Positions 1 through 10,976 of a stretch of DNA of 64,000 nt are shown here, piece by piece. Position 1 is the stretch's first letter. Each line of letters opens with the position of its first letter. The position numbers and the translations under genes are program-made. The DNA comes from Boesenbergia rotunda (lineage: Eukaryota; Streptophyta; Magnoliopsida; Zingiberales; Zingiberaceae): assembly GCA_024364735.1 (NCBI GenBank), contig JAGFNQ010000954.1, positions 1,248,221 through 1,312,220 of the forward strand, in the 5' to 3' direction. Under the pieces are notes generated by a model that was not told the origin of the DNA, searched no databases, and was given only the letters and a program-made list of their open reading frames with translations.

Positions 1-1361
1 CTTGGAGGTCTTAGATCGGTACCCCAATCCCGATCTATCATAGTTGGGTTTGATGCTACCCAACACCATGTCTAAGCCCTTAGATCCAACCGTGAATCTT
101 TCTAGGGCTTTTTCTAATGTATCAAGTCTTGCCCTCAAGGCTTGATTTTTCCTTTCTAGGCCTTGAACCCTAGAGTCCATATGTCCACCTTTGACATTCC
201 TAGACCTATCGACTTTCCTAGGCATATGTTTCCCTTCCTTGGGGTTAATGCCTTTAGCCTTGAATACATAGGTCTTAGGCCTATCATGATGCATGCTTTT
301 TCTAGAGTAGTGATCTACCTTGTTATCCTTATTCCTATCATTGTACTTAAACCCAAAGTTATGTACCATTAAGCAATTTTCATGAAACCTAGCATGCATG
401 GATGAACAATTTGCATTATTTCTAACCTTCATGGAGGTATTTAAATTTGAATGGCAAATTGACCTAGGGTTAGGAATTACCTCCCTTACCCTTGTAGTCC
501 CTCCATGTTGTGATCTTTGCTTCCTTCTCTCTTCTTTCTCCCATCTTCTTAGATGCTCCATTTTCTTGAGCTTTCCACTCATTGGGCATCTTGTGTGGTA
601 GTGTCCTAGCTCTCCACACGTGAAACATCTAATTTTCTTCTTTTTCTTTTCTTGGGCTTCTCCATTCCTACAATTTACGTTAGATTTAAATTGAATGGAA
701 TTAGGTTTAGATTTTACCTCCATTTTACCTTTCGGGCACTTATCCTTGTAATGCCCCTTTTCGTTGCAACCAAAGCATGTGATGTGCTCCTTTCTCTTGG
801 CTTTGGTGGAGGTAGAGGCCTCTTCTTGTTCTTGTATGATTGAGGGTCTCTCCTCCCCTCAATACTTGACGTTGATACTTCTTCTTTTTCTTCTCTAGAT
901 GAGGTTGAGGACCTCTCACTCTCTTCTTCCATTTCACTTGAGGAGGTAGATGACTCTTCTTCCTTTTTCTCCTCTTCTTGGGCTATTGAGTTTACTTCCT
1001 CGGCCTCTTTCATCAATTGGTCTTGTGTAGGGTTCTTATGAATTTCTTGCAATTTGCTCCACAATTCATATGCATTTTGATATTCTCCTACAAGACTCAA
1101 CACATTAGTAGGCAAAATATTAACTAAAATATTGATTACCTTTTCATTTGCCCTAGATTGCTCTTGTTGTTCATTTGTCCAGTATCTTGGGCGAAGCCTC
1201 TTCCCGTGCTTGTCTCTCGGAATTTCAAAAGGGTCTTCAATGGTCATCCTACAATCCCAATCCATTCCTAGCCAATTTTCCATCCTTGACTTCCAATGGC
1301 CGAATCCTTCATGATTGTAGGATGGTGGAGCGTTGATGTCTTCCCCCAACTTATCTTCCAT
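1..1361 (-). pseudogene. Sirevirus-type copia gag, 5' part, frameshifted
   Basis: Gag of a Ty1/copia retrotransposon, the nucleocapsid protein of the virus-like particle, read leftward and cut by the window edge. The reading starts at ATG 1361, just downstream of the primer-binding site. The N-terminal part has the copia motif FGHWKSRMENWLG, then a Glu/Ser-rich stretch. Near 845-860 the frame shifts. The new frame stays open to base 1 and holds two CCHC zinc knuckles: CFGCNEKGHYKDKC (about 734-775) and CFTCGELGHYHTRC (about 586-627). It continues into a basic, coiled-coil-like tail. The spacing CX2CX4HX4C is canonical in both knuckles. The segment between the N-terminus and the acidic region looks shorter than in the Sirevirus gag at 51-52 kb, suggesting an internal deletion. 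Pol would lie to the left, outside the window. Confidence 0.85.
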
Positions 1362-1419
1362 GTTCTTCCCTCTAGCTTTTGCTCTTCTTGGCGGTTAGTC
1401 CAATCACGAGCGGTCCTTC

Positions 1420-1431
1420 GCTCTGATACCA
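1420..1431 (-). other. primer-binding site (initiator tRNA-Met type)
   Basis: The minus strand reads TGGTATCAGAGC, the usual copia primer-binding site complementary to initiator tRNA-Met. It lies two bases inside the LTR end at 1434. It fixes this LTR as the 5' LTR of a minus-strand element. Confidence 0.85.
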
Positions 1432-1433
1432 AT

Positions 1434-2436
1434 TGTTAGGATCGATATGCCTTGCTAGAGGGGGGTGAATAGCACTTTGTCAAACCCCTTCTTCCTACAC
1501 GATTGTTAGCGCAGCGGAAATACAAATAAAAACAATAAACAATGCTAACAAGAAGGGTTTACTTGGTATCCACCCTGGCCGGGTGACTAATCCAAGAATT
1601 CGTCGGTGGATCACTCCCCGGATAACCTCCGGCTATCACGTGTCGCTCCTTGTGGGTGGAGAAACCTCACCACAACACCAAACAAAGCTCTGGACACGAA
1701 GACTACTAACTTGCCCTTAACCAAGACAAGTTTCGTCAAGAAACTCAGCCACCATGAAGTCCTCTTTAAATAGATTCGGGGTTGATTTCTCGGCACCAGT
1801 CGACTGCCAAATTCGACCGTTGCGCCCCAACGTTCGAATTTTAGCCAACTCACCAGCCACCGACCAGTCGACTGCCCCCAGGGCAGTCGACTGGTCCCAG
1901 GGCTGAGACCTTTCTGTGAGTTCCATCAGTCGATTGCCCCCAGGCCAGTCGACTGGTCTACTCACCCACCTAAGGTTACCCATCTTGAGTACATTCCACT
2001 CCGCACTCAACCCTTAGGATTTCCCGAGTACAATCACACTGCACTCGTACCCTCACGACTCGACTGACTCCTCCTCCACAGCCTCGACTGTTGCCTTCGC
2101 ACCCTCATCATCTTCGGCCCTCGTCCTTCGGATGCGCACGCAAGCCTCCAGCTTGCCTCCATGCCACCCGTCACGTACGCCTCGAAGTCCGCGCCCATCA
2201 GCTCATCGTCCCTGCACTCCAAGGTCCCTCAGATACGCACACAAGTCTCCAGCTTGCCTCCATGCCATCCTTCACCGTACTGAGGCCGTCCAGTCAAGTC
2301 CATATGCGTACCTGTACAACCTGCACACTCAACATACGCATATCAAATACACAAGGGTAAACCTAACTTAAACCCTTTTCCCAAACATCAAAACCCATGG
2401 TCACACCGGACCATCTTAGGGCCGATTGCTCCAACA
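1434..2436 (-). mobile_element. 5' LTR of minus-strand Sirevirus-type copia element
   Basis: The LTR begins (minus strand) TGTTGGAGCAATCGG at 2436 and ends CCTAACA at 1434, so it has TG...CA ends. The five bases outside it are aaaag (2437-2441); the partner copy is not in the window. Near the primer-binding site end it has the run of Gs and TGAATAG (1458-1474) shared with the other copia LTRs here. Palindromic CCAGTCGACTGG-type motifs sit at about 1796-1960. A short hairpin (CAAGC...GCTTG with a tcca-type loop) lies at about 2138-2160, with a related copy near 2240. Confidence 0.85.
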
Positions 2437-2887
2437 AAAAGTGTGTCAAGTTGAGATGTCGGCGGATGCTAGGGAGATAGAGTTGGCTATGTAAAATTAC
2501 TGTTTTAGCTTAGCAATTAGTTAATGATACTTAGATGAAAATCTAGGTATTTTTTAGCCATAAATACCATGATTGTATACCCTATCACATGTCATGAGAT
2601 CTCATATCTTGCATTCATAGTGTTATGAAAAATGATACATGTCATGTTATACATGCATTATTAAGATATGATGGTTTTTCTTTTGAAAAATATTCATTTG
2701 AGGTATGTCATAATCATTATCATGCATTGTTTTAATTTCTTGAAATTAAGGACAATGACATTAATTGACATCCAAGGTAGGATGATTAAAGTTAAAATGT
2801 CTAGTTAAAAATGCATAATCTCTTAGTTTAGGGAAAACTTATTTTACATCTCACAAATACCGTTGAGTTAACTTGAATGTGAATTGA

Positions 2888-3132
2888 AAAAAAATGATTA
2901 ACGAGGTTTTTAACCAACCACGGGCGACCGGCCCGGCCACACGGAAGTTTCTCACCGGCCACCAGGGTAAATCGGGAAGCGCTCGCAGTGGGCGGTCTAG
3001 AAGCCCAGCGTCCCAGGGTTCGCTCCCCATTTAGAGGAAAAATTCTTGCAAATACGCCGTAGCTGGGGATTGAACCGTGGATGCCTGGAAAAGCGACTAG
3101 TCGCCCTACCGCTGCACCATAGCCCCGGTGGC
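2888..3132 (-). mobile_element. tRNA-derived SINE with 18-bp target duplication
   Basis: A 245-bp minus-strand insertion bounded by a perfect 18-bp direct repeat (aacttgaatgtgaattga at 2870-2887 and 3133-3150). The 5' part (right end) starts GGGGCTATGGTGCAGCGG, like a tRNA head with RNA polymerase III box A (TGGTGCAGCGGTAGGGCGA), followed by box B (GGTTCAATCC, minus strand, near 3067-3076). The 3' end is a T-rich tail. This is the structure of a plant SINE moved by LINE machinery. The T-rich tail and head resemble the Au SINE family, but that name is tentative. Open frames across it are incidental. Confidence 0.88.
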
Positions 3133-3604
3133 AACTTGAATGTGAATTGAGACACAATAGATACAAGTGAAATGTTAGGAGAATGAGCAAAACTCAAGAT
3201 GTTGATTTAGTGTATTTGTTTGAGTTTTAGTTTAATCAAAACAAATTATTATATAAAGTCTAATTATGGAGAAAGATAATCTACAAGTCATGTGTATTTA
3301 GATAAAAAATCGTGGTTGAAAATTATTTTTGAAAATGTTTCAAAAATATTTTGAAAAATCTTGGCGAAGTCTATTTGTTGATAGGAATTAGTTAAATATA
3401 AAGTTAAAATAAAACATTGAAGTTTTCAATGGTTTCCAATTTTATATTATTCAATAAAATATGATATATTTTCACAGAAAACTATTTTTCTCTTATAGTA
3501 TATGATATAAGTAATGTCTATGTAAAACTTCATGATTTTTCAAATACCATGGAATTATTTGTGAATTCTAAAATTTGGTATGAATTTGAATTTAGAAATC
3601 AGAA

Positions 3605-3735
3605 ACCCCAATCGATTGATAACAGTGACCAATCGATTGGTACATGTGATAATCGAGTGGTAGCTCACACCAATCGATTAACACTGGCAAGAATCGATTG
3701 GTAATTAAAACCAATCGATTGGTAGTACTGTGATT
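3605..3735. repeat. cluster of CAATCGATTG palindromes
   Basis: At least five copies of a CCAATCGATTGG-like palindrome, perfect or with one or two changes, are separated by 12-20 bp of unrelated sequence. A second cluster of the same motif lies at 5036-5108 inside the LTR relic. No coding potential. Confidence 0.8.
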
Positions 3736-4230
3736 GATTGAAATGAGTTTATTTCAGTCAATTAAGTCATATTTAAGTCATTTAATTATTCCTAACCCTA
3801 TGAAATATTTTGATAAGTATTTAAAGGTAATTTCCTTGATGAAAATGAGAAAGGAATGGTTTAAAATGACTAATTTAGATTTAATGTTGAATTTTTAATC
3901 TCATGACTTCAATTTTAGGATTTCCTAAAGGTTTAGGAATTCTAAATTATTGTTGGTGCAATGATAAAAGTTGAATCATTCTTTAAAAGGGGAGATACAC
4001 CAGACATAATTTAGGTAAGAAAGGAGAATTCTTGAAGGATAGTGAATATATGCTCAACGTTAAGCATTGGAGATAATAAAAGGTAGGGAACCTTCATTGT
4101 CATGGATGAATTAATCTTGGGAGAAGGAGGTTAAACCCTCATTCATGCTTTGGTATGATTTGAAGAAGGAGGTTAGGCCAATGTGGGTTAGTCTAACTAA
4201 TCATATTGTCAAACATCAAAAGGGAGAAAT

Positions 4231-5563
4231 TATTGGTGTAATCGTCTTCGGGTCAAGCTTGACCAATTTGACTAAGTTTAGGTTGGCTCAAGCTTGGGTT
4301 TTGATATTTGGCAATATGTGAGAGAGAAGTCAAGTAAGTTAAGGAAGGATCGGATACTTAATTAGGAAAATCCTAACAGGAGGTTAGGCAATAAGAAGCC
4401 CTAATTGGATGTTAGGCAACGGGAAGCCCTAATTGATAGTTAGGTAATGAGAATTCCTAATGGAGGATAGACAATGGAAAGTCCTAGTAGGGCTAGGCGA
4501 TAGAAGACAGTTGGAAACTATGTGGTGAAAGACTTAGTTGAGAATTAGACAATTAAAGTTCTAGAGGAGTTAGATAGTGAAAGACATAGTTGTGAATTAG
4601 GCAATAGAAGACCTAGCGGGACTAGGCGGTGGAAGAACTAGTTGGGAATTAGGCAATGGAAATCCTAATTGAAAACTAAGCAATGAAAGTCCTAGCTGGG
4701 ATAGATAGTGGAATTTTTAGTTGAGAAATAGACAATGGAAGTCTTAGCAGGGCTAGGCAATGAAAAACCTAGCGGGACTATATTAGAGAAAAGTCGAAGT
4801 GGGTCAAATGTTGATCGAACACTTGGTGATCGAAAGTCCAACAGGAAGTTGGCATGAGATGAAAAGTCCAAGTGGGTTAAAAGTTAATTAGAAACTTGGT
4901 GAAGAAGCTCTGACAAGTCAAGGTTGATCAAATGTTAAGAAATGAAAAGTCTCAATGAGTTATGAATGACCAGATGTTGGGAAAGGAATCCTAAACTCGA
5001 TTTTCAGGTGTTAGGGTTAGGTAATTAATTAGGATAATCGATTGAGCCAAAATAATTGATTAGGATAATCGATTGTGTGCTAATCGATTGGTAAGGTTAA
5101 TCAATTACTGGCGGAAATCAGTTCGAACAACATCCATATAAAGGGGATTTCGTTGAGGGATTTTGTCGCTACTTCATGACAGTTTGAGAAAGAAATGCTA
5201 CTAAATTTCTATACCAACAAGAGGCAATTACAAGCAACAAAAAAGTGCTCAAAGTAAGATTCATGTAAAATTGTTTGTATTCATTGTATTGGTTTTTATT
5301 TTTTGTTATATTTCTTGTGTTCAAGATTATACGAGACTTCTTCATCTCTGAGAAGGAAATTTTCATAGTAAATTTGTAAGGGTCAGACCTTTGGATTAGT
5401 AACCTCAAGGATTTGGATACCAAATAAAAGTGAAGGTGTTATTATTGTAGAGTCTTTGCTTCAAATTTCCACTAAAAAACATCATTAAAGAGATAATGCT
5501 AGAATGTCAGACTTCTCCACCAAGATTGTTCACCCCCTCTATCTAGCTCATACATATCCTAAG
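4231..5563 (+). mobile_element. degraded copia LTR, plus strand
   Basis: The left end TATTGGTGTAATCG follows a purine-rich PPT-like run (aaaagggagaaat, 4218-4230), where intact LTRs of this type read TGTTGGTGCA. The right end, ttcaccccctctat...atatcctaaga, mirrors the ends of the minus-strand copia LTRs elsewhere here. Between them are degenerate 25-30-bp repeats with TTAGG...CCTAA dyads (about 4372-4800) and a CAATCGATTG palindrome cluster (5036-5108). No primer-binding site was seen to the right, so it is a 3' LTR or a solo LTR. Ends are approximate. Confidence 0.65.
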
Positions 5564-6700
5564 AGAGTTAATTGAGCTTGGTCAACCTTGACTAAAGGTG
5601 AATTGCAACAACAATCACGCTCATACATGTCCTACCATGCCACTTTATCTTTTTTTTCTCATGCCAATGCCAAAACATAAAGGAAGGTTTCCTAACCTAA
5701 ATTCTTCATTCTCTCCCTTTCTTACAAAAGACCTCTCCTTAAAGTCATTCACTTCTTCCATTCCAATATCATAAGGGATGTTTCTTATCTTCCATTTTCA
5801 CTTTCACTAGAGCTCAACCTTGAATAACAATCCTTCGAAAATACACATATCCTTCTTTCATTCTTAAGTCATGCCTTTATTGTATTTAAATAATGTTTAT
5901 TTGATCATAAATATAAACATAAATACAAATATTTTTTCTAAACTTACTGGTCATTTATAACAATCTTTTGTTAGTAACTTTTTTATATATCACGTCAATA
6001 TGAACGGTTAGAAATAAATGAGTCCCATTTCCGATAGTATGCCAATCTTTATATATTTGGACCGATCAGAAAATATCTTCTAGATTACACAATTTTAATT
6101 TGTTGCAATAAAATTATTTGGAAATTTAACCATGATTATGGCTTATTGCCAACAAAAAATAATAATAATGTGGATGAGTTGGCATGCAGGATAAACGTTC
6201 CCTAAAAATTAGGTCAATATTATAAGTGCGTGCCTCAATAATTTAAACAATAATCTTTTAATAAACACTATGTTTTAAGATAATACTCGACAGGATTATA
6301 CTCAATAATATCCTGGATAATGGCATTTATTGGCTAGTTTTGTCTTACTCTACAAATCTATGATAAGTTATGTACTTTATCTACGGCACAACCACTACTT
6401 AGCTTCATATGAATAATTTTATTGTAGTGAAGGAAACTTTTATATATAGTAATTTCAAATTCTTCAATTTTAATGAATAAAATAAATTAAAGGAAAACAA
6501 TTCTGATAGTTATTTAACCAGTGATATATATAGATCCATTTTAATTACTCTTATCAAAATTAAATAGTAAGATCCGATGATTGAATCAAGACAATATGCT
6601 ACGAATTAGTTTGCAGTGTTCCTTGATCGAGACTGTTTTTTTTTTTCATTAATTATACTGTTTTTGAGTTTTAAATCCCAGAATTTGCTTCATCCGCATC
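5564..6700. other. AT-rich intergenic region upstream of the lectin gene
   Basis: No open frame with protein character and no recognisable repeat structure. It contains the upstream region of the lectin gene; specific regulatory elements cannot be assigned by eye. Confidence 0.6.
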
Positions 6701-6708
6701 TATAAATA
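6701..6708 (+). promoter_or_regulatory. TATA box of the lectin gene
   Basis: TATAAATAGA lies 80 bp upstream of the lectin ATG, a normal distance for a plant core promoter with a short leader. The expected transcription start would be about 6730-6740. Confidence 0.75.
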
Positions 6709-6780
6709 GATGGACCTGCACGATACTAATCAATCCATCACTAGAGTGAAGTGAGTGATATATCCATAGCTTAATTAGCC

Positions 6781-7953
6781 ATGGCTGGTCTTGTCATGCT
6801 CTCTGCTGCTCTCCTCCTCTGCCTCCTCCTGCCTTCCTCCATGGCCGACAAAGTTCTCTTTGGCGGCGACAAGCTGCGCACCGGCCAATCCCTCACCGAA
6901 GGGAACTATAAATTCATGATGCAGTCCGACTGCAACCTGGTGCTGTTCGACAACGACCAGGCCGTGTGGTCCTCCGAAACCAACGGCCTAGGCAGCAGCT
7001 GCTTCGCCCGCATGCAGACCGACGGTAACTTCGTCATCTTCAACGATGACTTCAACAAAGTTTGGGAGAGCAACACCCGCGGCCCGGAGGGCAAGTACGT
7101 CCTCGTCCTGCAGCGCGACGGCAAGGTCGTCATCTTCGCCTGCCCTATATTCACCATTCCCGAGGATGAACCCGTGAACAGGAAGATCGTCAAAAGTGGT
7201 CACAGCGATGAATCCACGAACGTTCTCTTTGGCGGCGACAAGCTGCGCAGCGGCGAATCCCTCACCGAAGGGAACAATAAATTCGAGATGCAGTCCGACT
7301 GCAACCTGGTGCTGTTCAACAACGACCAGGTCGTGTGGTCCTCCCAGACCAACGGCCTAGGCAGCCGTTGCTTCGCCCGCTTGCAAGCCGACGGCAACTT
7401 CGTCATCTTCAACGATGACTCCAACAAAGTTTGGGAGAGCAACACCCGCGGCCAGGAGGGCAAGTACGTCCTCGTCCTGCAACGCGACGGCAAGGTCGTC
7501 ATCTTCGCCTGCCCTATATTCACCATCCCCAACGATGAACCCAGGGGCAGGAAGATCGTCAAAAGTGGTCACAGTGATGAATCGACGAACGTTCTCTTTG
7601 GCGGCGACAAGCTGCGCAGCGGCGAATCCCTCACCGAAGGGAACAATAAATTCGAGATGCAGTCCGACTGCAACCTGGTGCTGTTCAACAACGACCAGGT
7701 TGTGTGGTCCTCCCAGACCAACGGCCTAGGCAGCCGTTGCTTCGCCCGCATGCAAACCGACGGCAACTTCGTCATCTTCAACGATGACTCCAACAAAGTT
7801 TGGGAGAGCAACACCCGCGGCCAGGAGGGCAAGTACATTCTCGTCCTGCAGCGCGACGGCAAGGTCGTCATCTTCGCCTGCCCTATATTCACCATCCCCG
7901 AGGATGAACCCGTGAACAGGAAGATCGCCATGGTGACTAAGAAGAATAATTAG
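6781..7953 (+). CDS. three-domain GNA-type mannose-binding lectin
   Basis: A 390-residue secreted protein built from three tandem bulb-type (GNA-like) lectin domains. Residues 1-22 are a signal peptide (hydrophobic core, ending SSMA before DKVLF). Domains start VLFGGDKL at residues 25, 148 and 271, a period of exactly 123 residues (369 bp). Each domain holds three copies of the QxDxNxVxY-type mannose motif: QSDCNLVLF (Q48, Q171, Q294), Q(T/A)DGNFVIF (Q79, Q202, Q325) and QRDGKVVIF (Q111, Q234, Q357). Phe replaces the usual Tyr in all nine, and the third copy has Lys for Asn, so sugar binding may be weakened or changed. The Cys51/Cys74 pair and its repeats match the conserved disulfide. Family members store in or are secreted from cells and bind mannose glycans, often in defence. 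Most have one or two domains. The CDS is intronless and GC-rich, unlike its AT-rich flanks. Domains 2 and 3 are almost identical in DNA. The start is the first ATG, 80 bp from the TATA box. Confidence 0.95.
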   Translation: MAGLVMLSAALLLCLLLPSSMADKVLFGGDKLRTGQSLTEGNYKFMMQSDCNLVLFDNDQAVWSSETNGLGSSCFARMQTDGNFVIFNDDFNKVWESNTRGPEGKYVLVLQRDGKVVIFACPIFTIPEDEPVNRKIVKSGHSDESTNVLFGGDKLRSGESLTEGNNKFEMQSDCNLVLFNNDQVVWSSQTNGLGSRCFARLQADGNFVIFNDDSNKVWESNTRGQEGKYVLVLQRDGKVVIFACPIFTIPNDEPRGRKIVKSGHSDESTNVLFGGDKLRSGESLTEGNNKFEMQSDCNLVLFNNDQVVWSSQTNGLGSRCFARMQTDGNFVIFNDDSNKVWESNTRGQEGKYILVLQRDGKVVIFACPIFTIPEDEPVNRKIAMVTKKNN

Positions 7954-7989
7954 TTGGCTTCACCACGAACCATGCATGGATCGTTTTTG

Positions 7990-8005
7990 AATAAAACAGA
8001 ATAAA
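7990..8005 (+). terminator. poly(A) signals of the lectin gene
   Basis: Two overlapping-range AATAAA motifs (7990 and 8000) lie 37-47 bp after the stop codon, as expected for a plant near-upstream polyadenylation element. Confidence 0.7.
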
Positions 8006-8009
8006 ATGA

Positions 8010-8695
8010 ACGAGGCATAAATAATTGGCTACATGCATGGTGCGTAGCCTCGTTTCTGAACTGTTAAGTTGGTGTCAGTCAATCACCTTTATTATCTTAA
8101 TTATCGCCTTTTTTATTTTTAATTGAATTGCGTTGGAAAAAGAAAAATAATTGATTAAAGAAATCTAATAGCACATATATTGAAAAAATAAAATCAATAC
8201 AAGGTGGAATAAAATTAACTAATTTCCGGCAGTGATAATATGAAACAATATTATTGGCTAATATTTGTGATTCCGGAGGTGAAGGTTTTTAAAATTTTAG
8301 ACGTAGTCTCTAATTGAAATACAGAATAAGTTAAAATAGTGGATAGTTATGCAAATATAATAAATAATAATTTTTAGAGGACTTGAATTTTCAAATGTCA
8401 TAATTTTTTAAGAGCCTAACAAATATTAAGGACTTTAAGGATCTGGCTCATAAGATTTTATCATTCTGTTAAAAATTTTTTTTCTTTTTTCCGTCACAAT
8501 GTTTCTTAATTAGTTTTTTACCTCTTAAAATTTTAAATCTTTTTACAGAATGATTTAGTTGATATTAGGGGATTGTTATTTTGTTTTGAATCACTTTATT
8601 TTTATTAAACTTAGAGACTTCTTTCAGTTTTGACAATTTCTTATTACTCTCCAATCCTTCTTTGAATTTCCACCTTCAAGATAATTATTATTTTG
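8010..8695. other. AT-rich sequence without recognisable gene
   Basis: No protein-like open frame, tandem repeat or terminal repeat stands out. The right part may be the decayed LTR of the fossil element that starts at about 8700, but its ends are not visible. Confidence 0.5.
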
Positions 8696-8699
8696 TCCA

Positions 8700-8837
8700 G
8701 TTGCTATCAAAGCCTTAACATCTGTTTCGTGCGAAACTTCGTTAGTTTCAATGGTGGGTCGTCACGATCATGATCGTAATAGGCAGGTACCTAATGATAA
8801 AGCCCCGTATCTTGATCGTAACATGAGAATATATTGA
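8700..8837 (+). pseudogene. fossil primer-binding site and gag start
   Basis: TTGCTATCAAAGCC at 8701-8714 is two changes from the initiator-Met primer-binding site TTGGTATCAGAGCC. About 37 bp later, ATG 8751 opens a 28-codon frame (MVGRHDHDRNRQVPNDKAPY...) ending in TGA at 8835. A basic, His/Arg-rich start like this is common for gypsy gag. No further gag or LTR ends are visible, so this is a short relic and the call is tentative. Confidence 0.35.
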
Positions 8838-9264
8838 GCATTTATAGTGGTAAATCGCAAAATTAACCTAATATTTAACGGCGCGAGATCTTATAAAGAT
8901 TGTGAATAACTAATCTTGATCTGAATTCAACTTTCGAAAATCCATATCACAATCATGGTAAATTCTGGGAATGTCATGGTCAAGAGGAATGATATGGAGT
9001 CGTCGATTTTTGAATCCGGGGTTTTGAACTCGTGTGGGTAATAAGGCATGATCAAGAGGAAGAATACCTATGGTGTTAAATCAGGAGCCCAGGTATTTAA
9101 CGCAGATTCACCTCTTATTATGTGGATAATCTTTGTCGTGGATCATTTATCTGGCCTCATCGATTTTGCATTGATTGGAGTCATTTTCCTCCGATGAATG
9201 TGGTTGGGGACATGGACCGGGCGACGGGGGCAATCTCCCAGAGGCGATCAGGTGTCGTGGTCAG
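8838..9264. other. unassigned sequence upstream of the Tat LTR segment
   Basis: No gene seen. It does not align by eye with the left part of the 3' LTR at 20666-21365, so either the 5' LTR has diverged strongly or its left part has been replaced. Confidence 0.4.
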
Positions 9265-9514
9265 GTAATATAAGATACTTCGGGTAACCCAGGTAAAGCG
9301 GGGGGTATGGCTTTCGGAACTCGAATACTTGGATTCCTCACTTTTCCTTGCTAAATCTGACTTGAGCGTCGAATAGGGACTCCATTGGAACTCCTTCTGG
9401 CAGCATCCCCTTTACGCTCATGATAACTTCGCAGGTGTTGACGTCTTCTTCCCGTCGTCGTCATCGTGGGTTGCCTTTGGTGATTCGTCATCCCCGTCGT
9501 TCACTTCCAGAACA
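9265..9514 (+). mobile_element. 5' LTR segment of Tat-type gypsy element 1
   Basis: About 250 bp match the last part of the 3' LTR (21118-21365) with scattered changes, including the TATA-like tataagat, the block gacttgagcgtcg and the terminal gttcacttcc(a/g)gaaca. It ends in CA at 9514. The left part of this LTR is not recognisable. The primer-binding site after it was not identified with confidence. Confidence 0.75.
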
Positions 9515-9557
9515 AGTGCCTGCTGGGAATCATTTAAGCACTAGAAGAAACACTGCG

Positions 9558-10976
9558 ATGGCAGAACCAGAAGGACAACCCATCATTTTGACACGAGAGG
9601 AGTTGGACGGCTTAGTCGTCAACGTCGTCAAAGGAGCGCTGGAACAGCACCAGATTGAACAAGCCGCATCTCAACGAGCGGCTCCGATGCAGACCGAGAT
9701 CCCAAGGGTGTCCGCCTCACACAATCGAAATTGAAGATCCGTCTCGCCGCCAGGAGGGCCGACAATGATAGCCCCGGGGCACAGGCGAGATTCCATAGGA
9801 GAAATGGAGAGGGTGCATTTCGCCGCCTCCAGCATTCTACGACATGAGGATGGGCAAGGAAAGATCGAGGCCGCTAAGATTCTCTTGAAATCTCCGTCTA
9901 CGCCTTTTGCTCCAGACATCATAACGGATTCCATGCCCAAGCAGTTTCGTTGTCCAAGAATTGTTGATTATGATGGAAAAATGGATCCAGAAGGCCACAT
10001 CTGTAAGTTCAAAAATGCGACCCTGTTACACCAATACACAGATAGTGTGAAGTGTCGGGTGCTCCTGAACATACTATCGGGGGCCGCACAGAGATGGTTT
10101 CAGAGGTTGTCTCAAAATTTGATAAACTCCTTTCTGGAGTTTAAAACCGTCTTCCTACATCACTTCACCAACAGCCAGGGATACCAAAAGACGACTGTAA
10201 ACCTGTTCGCCTTGAAGCAGAAGAGCAAAGAACCGCTGAAGAAATATATCCAACGATTCAATCGAGTGGCACAAGATGTGCCGACGACCACCTTAGAGAT
10301 TCTCATCAGTGCTTTCACGCAAGGACTCTCTGAAGAAGACTTCCACCGACCAACATCGATGATTTATTGGGGCAGTCGGTCAAGCATGTCAACATGGAGG
10401 AGGTGCAGTACGCCCGTCGCAATGATTCGACAAGAGTCCCTATCCAAATCTCGGTAGGATACGAAAGGAGAAAACCACCCGCTCCTACTCGAGCAAAGGA
10501 CTCTTGCTCCGGGAAAGATTATTGGACCGGCTAGAAGAAGTTGGTGGAGACGGTAGACATATAAGGACCTAAACCACCGAAGACATACTGCAATTTCCAT
10601 GGCAACATAACCCATTCTACGGAAAAGTATTACACCTTGAAGAAGAGGAGATCCAAGGATGCGGACACTAAACAACACAAAAAGTGGAGCATGGCGGGGT
10701 ATCGACAAAGGTCTCCTCGCCAAAGCCCTTCACCTCATCGACGACAACTGGGGGAGGATAGATCCAGGCATCGGTCCTGGTCGCCCTCGAGAGGAAGAAA
10801 CTGAGAGATAGTGTCCCACCAGTCTATCTCCCCAGAAAGAGATCCTAAGAAAGGCAAGGCTTCGCCTCACGGAGCTCTATCTGGCCATGTGGGAGTAATA
10901 TCAGGAGATCCAACCGGAGGAGATTCCCATTGGGCAAGGAAGGCGCATACATCGGCCAAGGAAGGCCCATACCCAC
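9558..10976 (+). pseudogene. Tat-type gypsy gag, broken
   Basis: Gag of a Ty3/gypsy retrotransposon. ATG 9558 begins MAEPEGQPIILTREELDGLV and stops at 9734. A shifted frame (9765-10457) carries the capsid core, with the family block FRCPRIVDYDGKMDPEGH and AQRWFQRL. The nucleocapsid region follows at about 10575-10640 and reads CNFHGNITHSTEKYYTLK, a CCHC-like knuckle that has lost its last Cys. After that comes an Arg/Ser-rich tail with stops. At least two frame breaks make it non-functional. It sits directly after the 5' LTR and before the protease, the normal gypsy order. Confidence 0.85.

Larger units (their letters stand above)
2437..4230. other. non-genic relic retroelement sequence
   Basis: No believable gene. 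The stretch is AT-rich, with degenerate poly-A and TTTTGAAAA-type sequence like the non-coding spacers of the Sirevirus relic at 29.9-30.2 kb. It probably is the decayed 3' internal part of the plus-strand element whose LTR starts near 4231. It hosts the SINE at 2888-3132 and a palindrome cluster at 3605-3735. Purine-rich PPT-like runs occur near 3987-3996 and 4216-4229. Confidence 0.5.

Noticed and set aside
3067..3132. A tRNA gene on the minus strand
   Set aside because: Boxes A and B are present but no cloverleaf could be drawn, and the unit continues into a SINE body with target duplications.
2997..3190. Frames of 66 and 120 codons over the SINE
   Set aside because: They lie on a non-coding tRNA-derived SINE and include its target duplication.
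6906..7931. Five long minus-strand frames and one plus-strand frame within the lectin gene
   Set aside because: They are antisense or shifted shadows repeated with the 369-bp unit; GC-rich codons leave all frames open.
9671..9940. 89-codon minus-strand frame over gag
   Set aside because: It lies opposite the clear plus-strand gag reading and has no motif.
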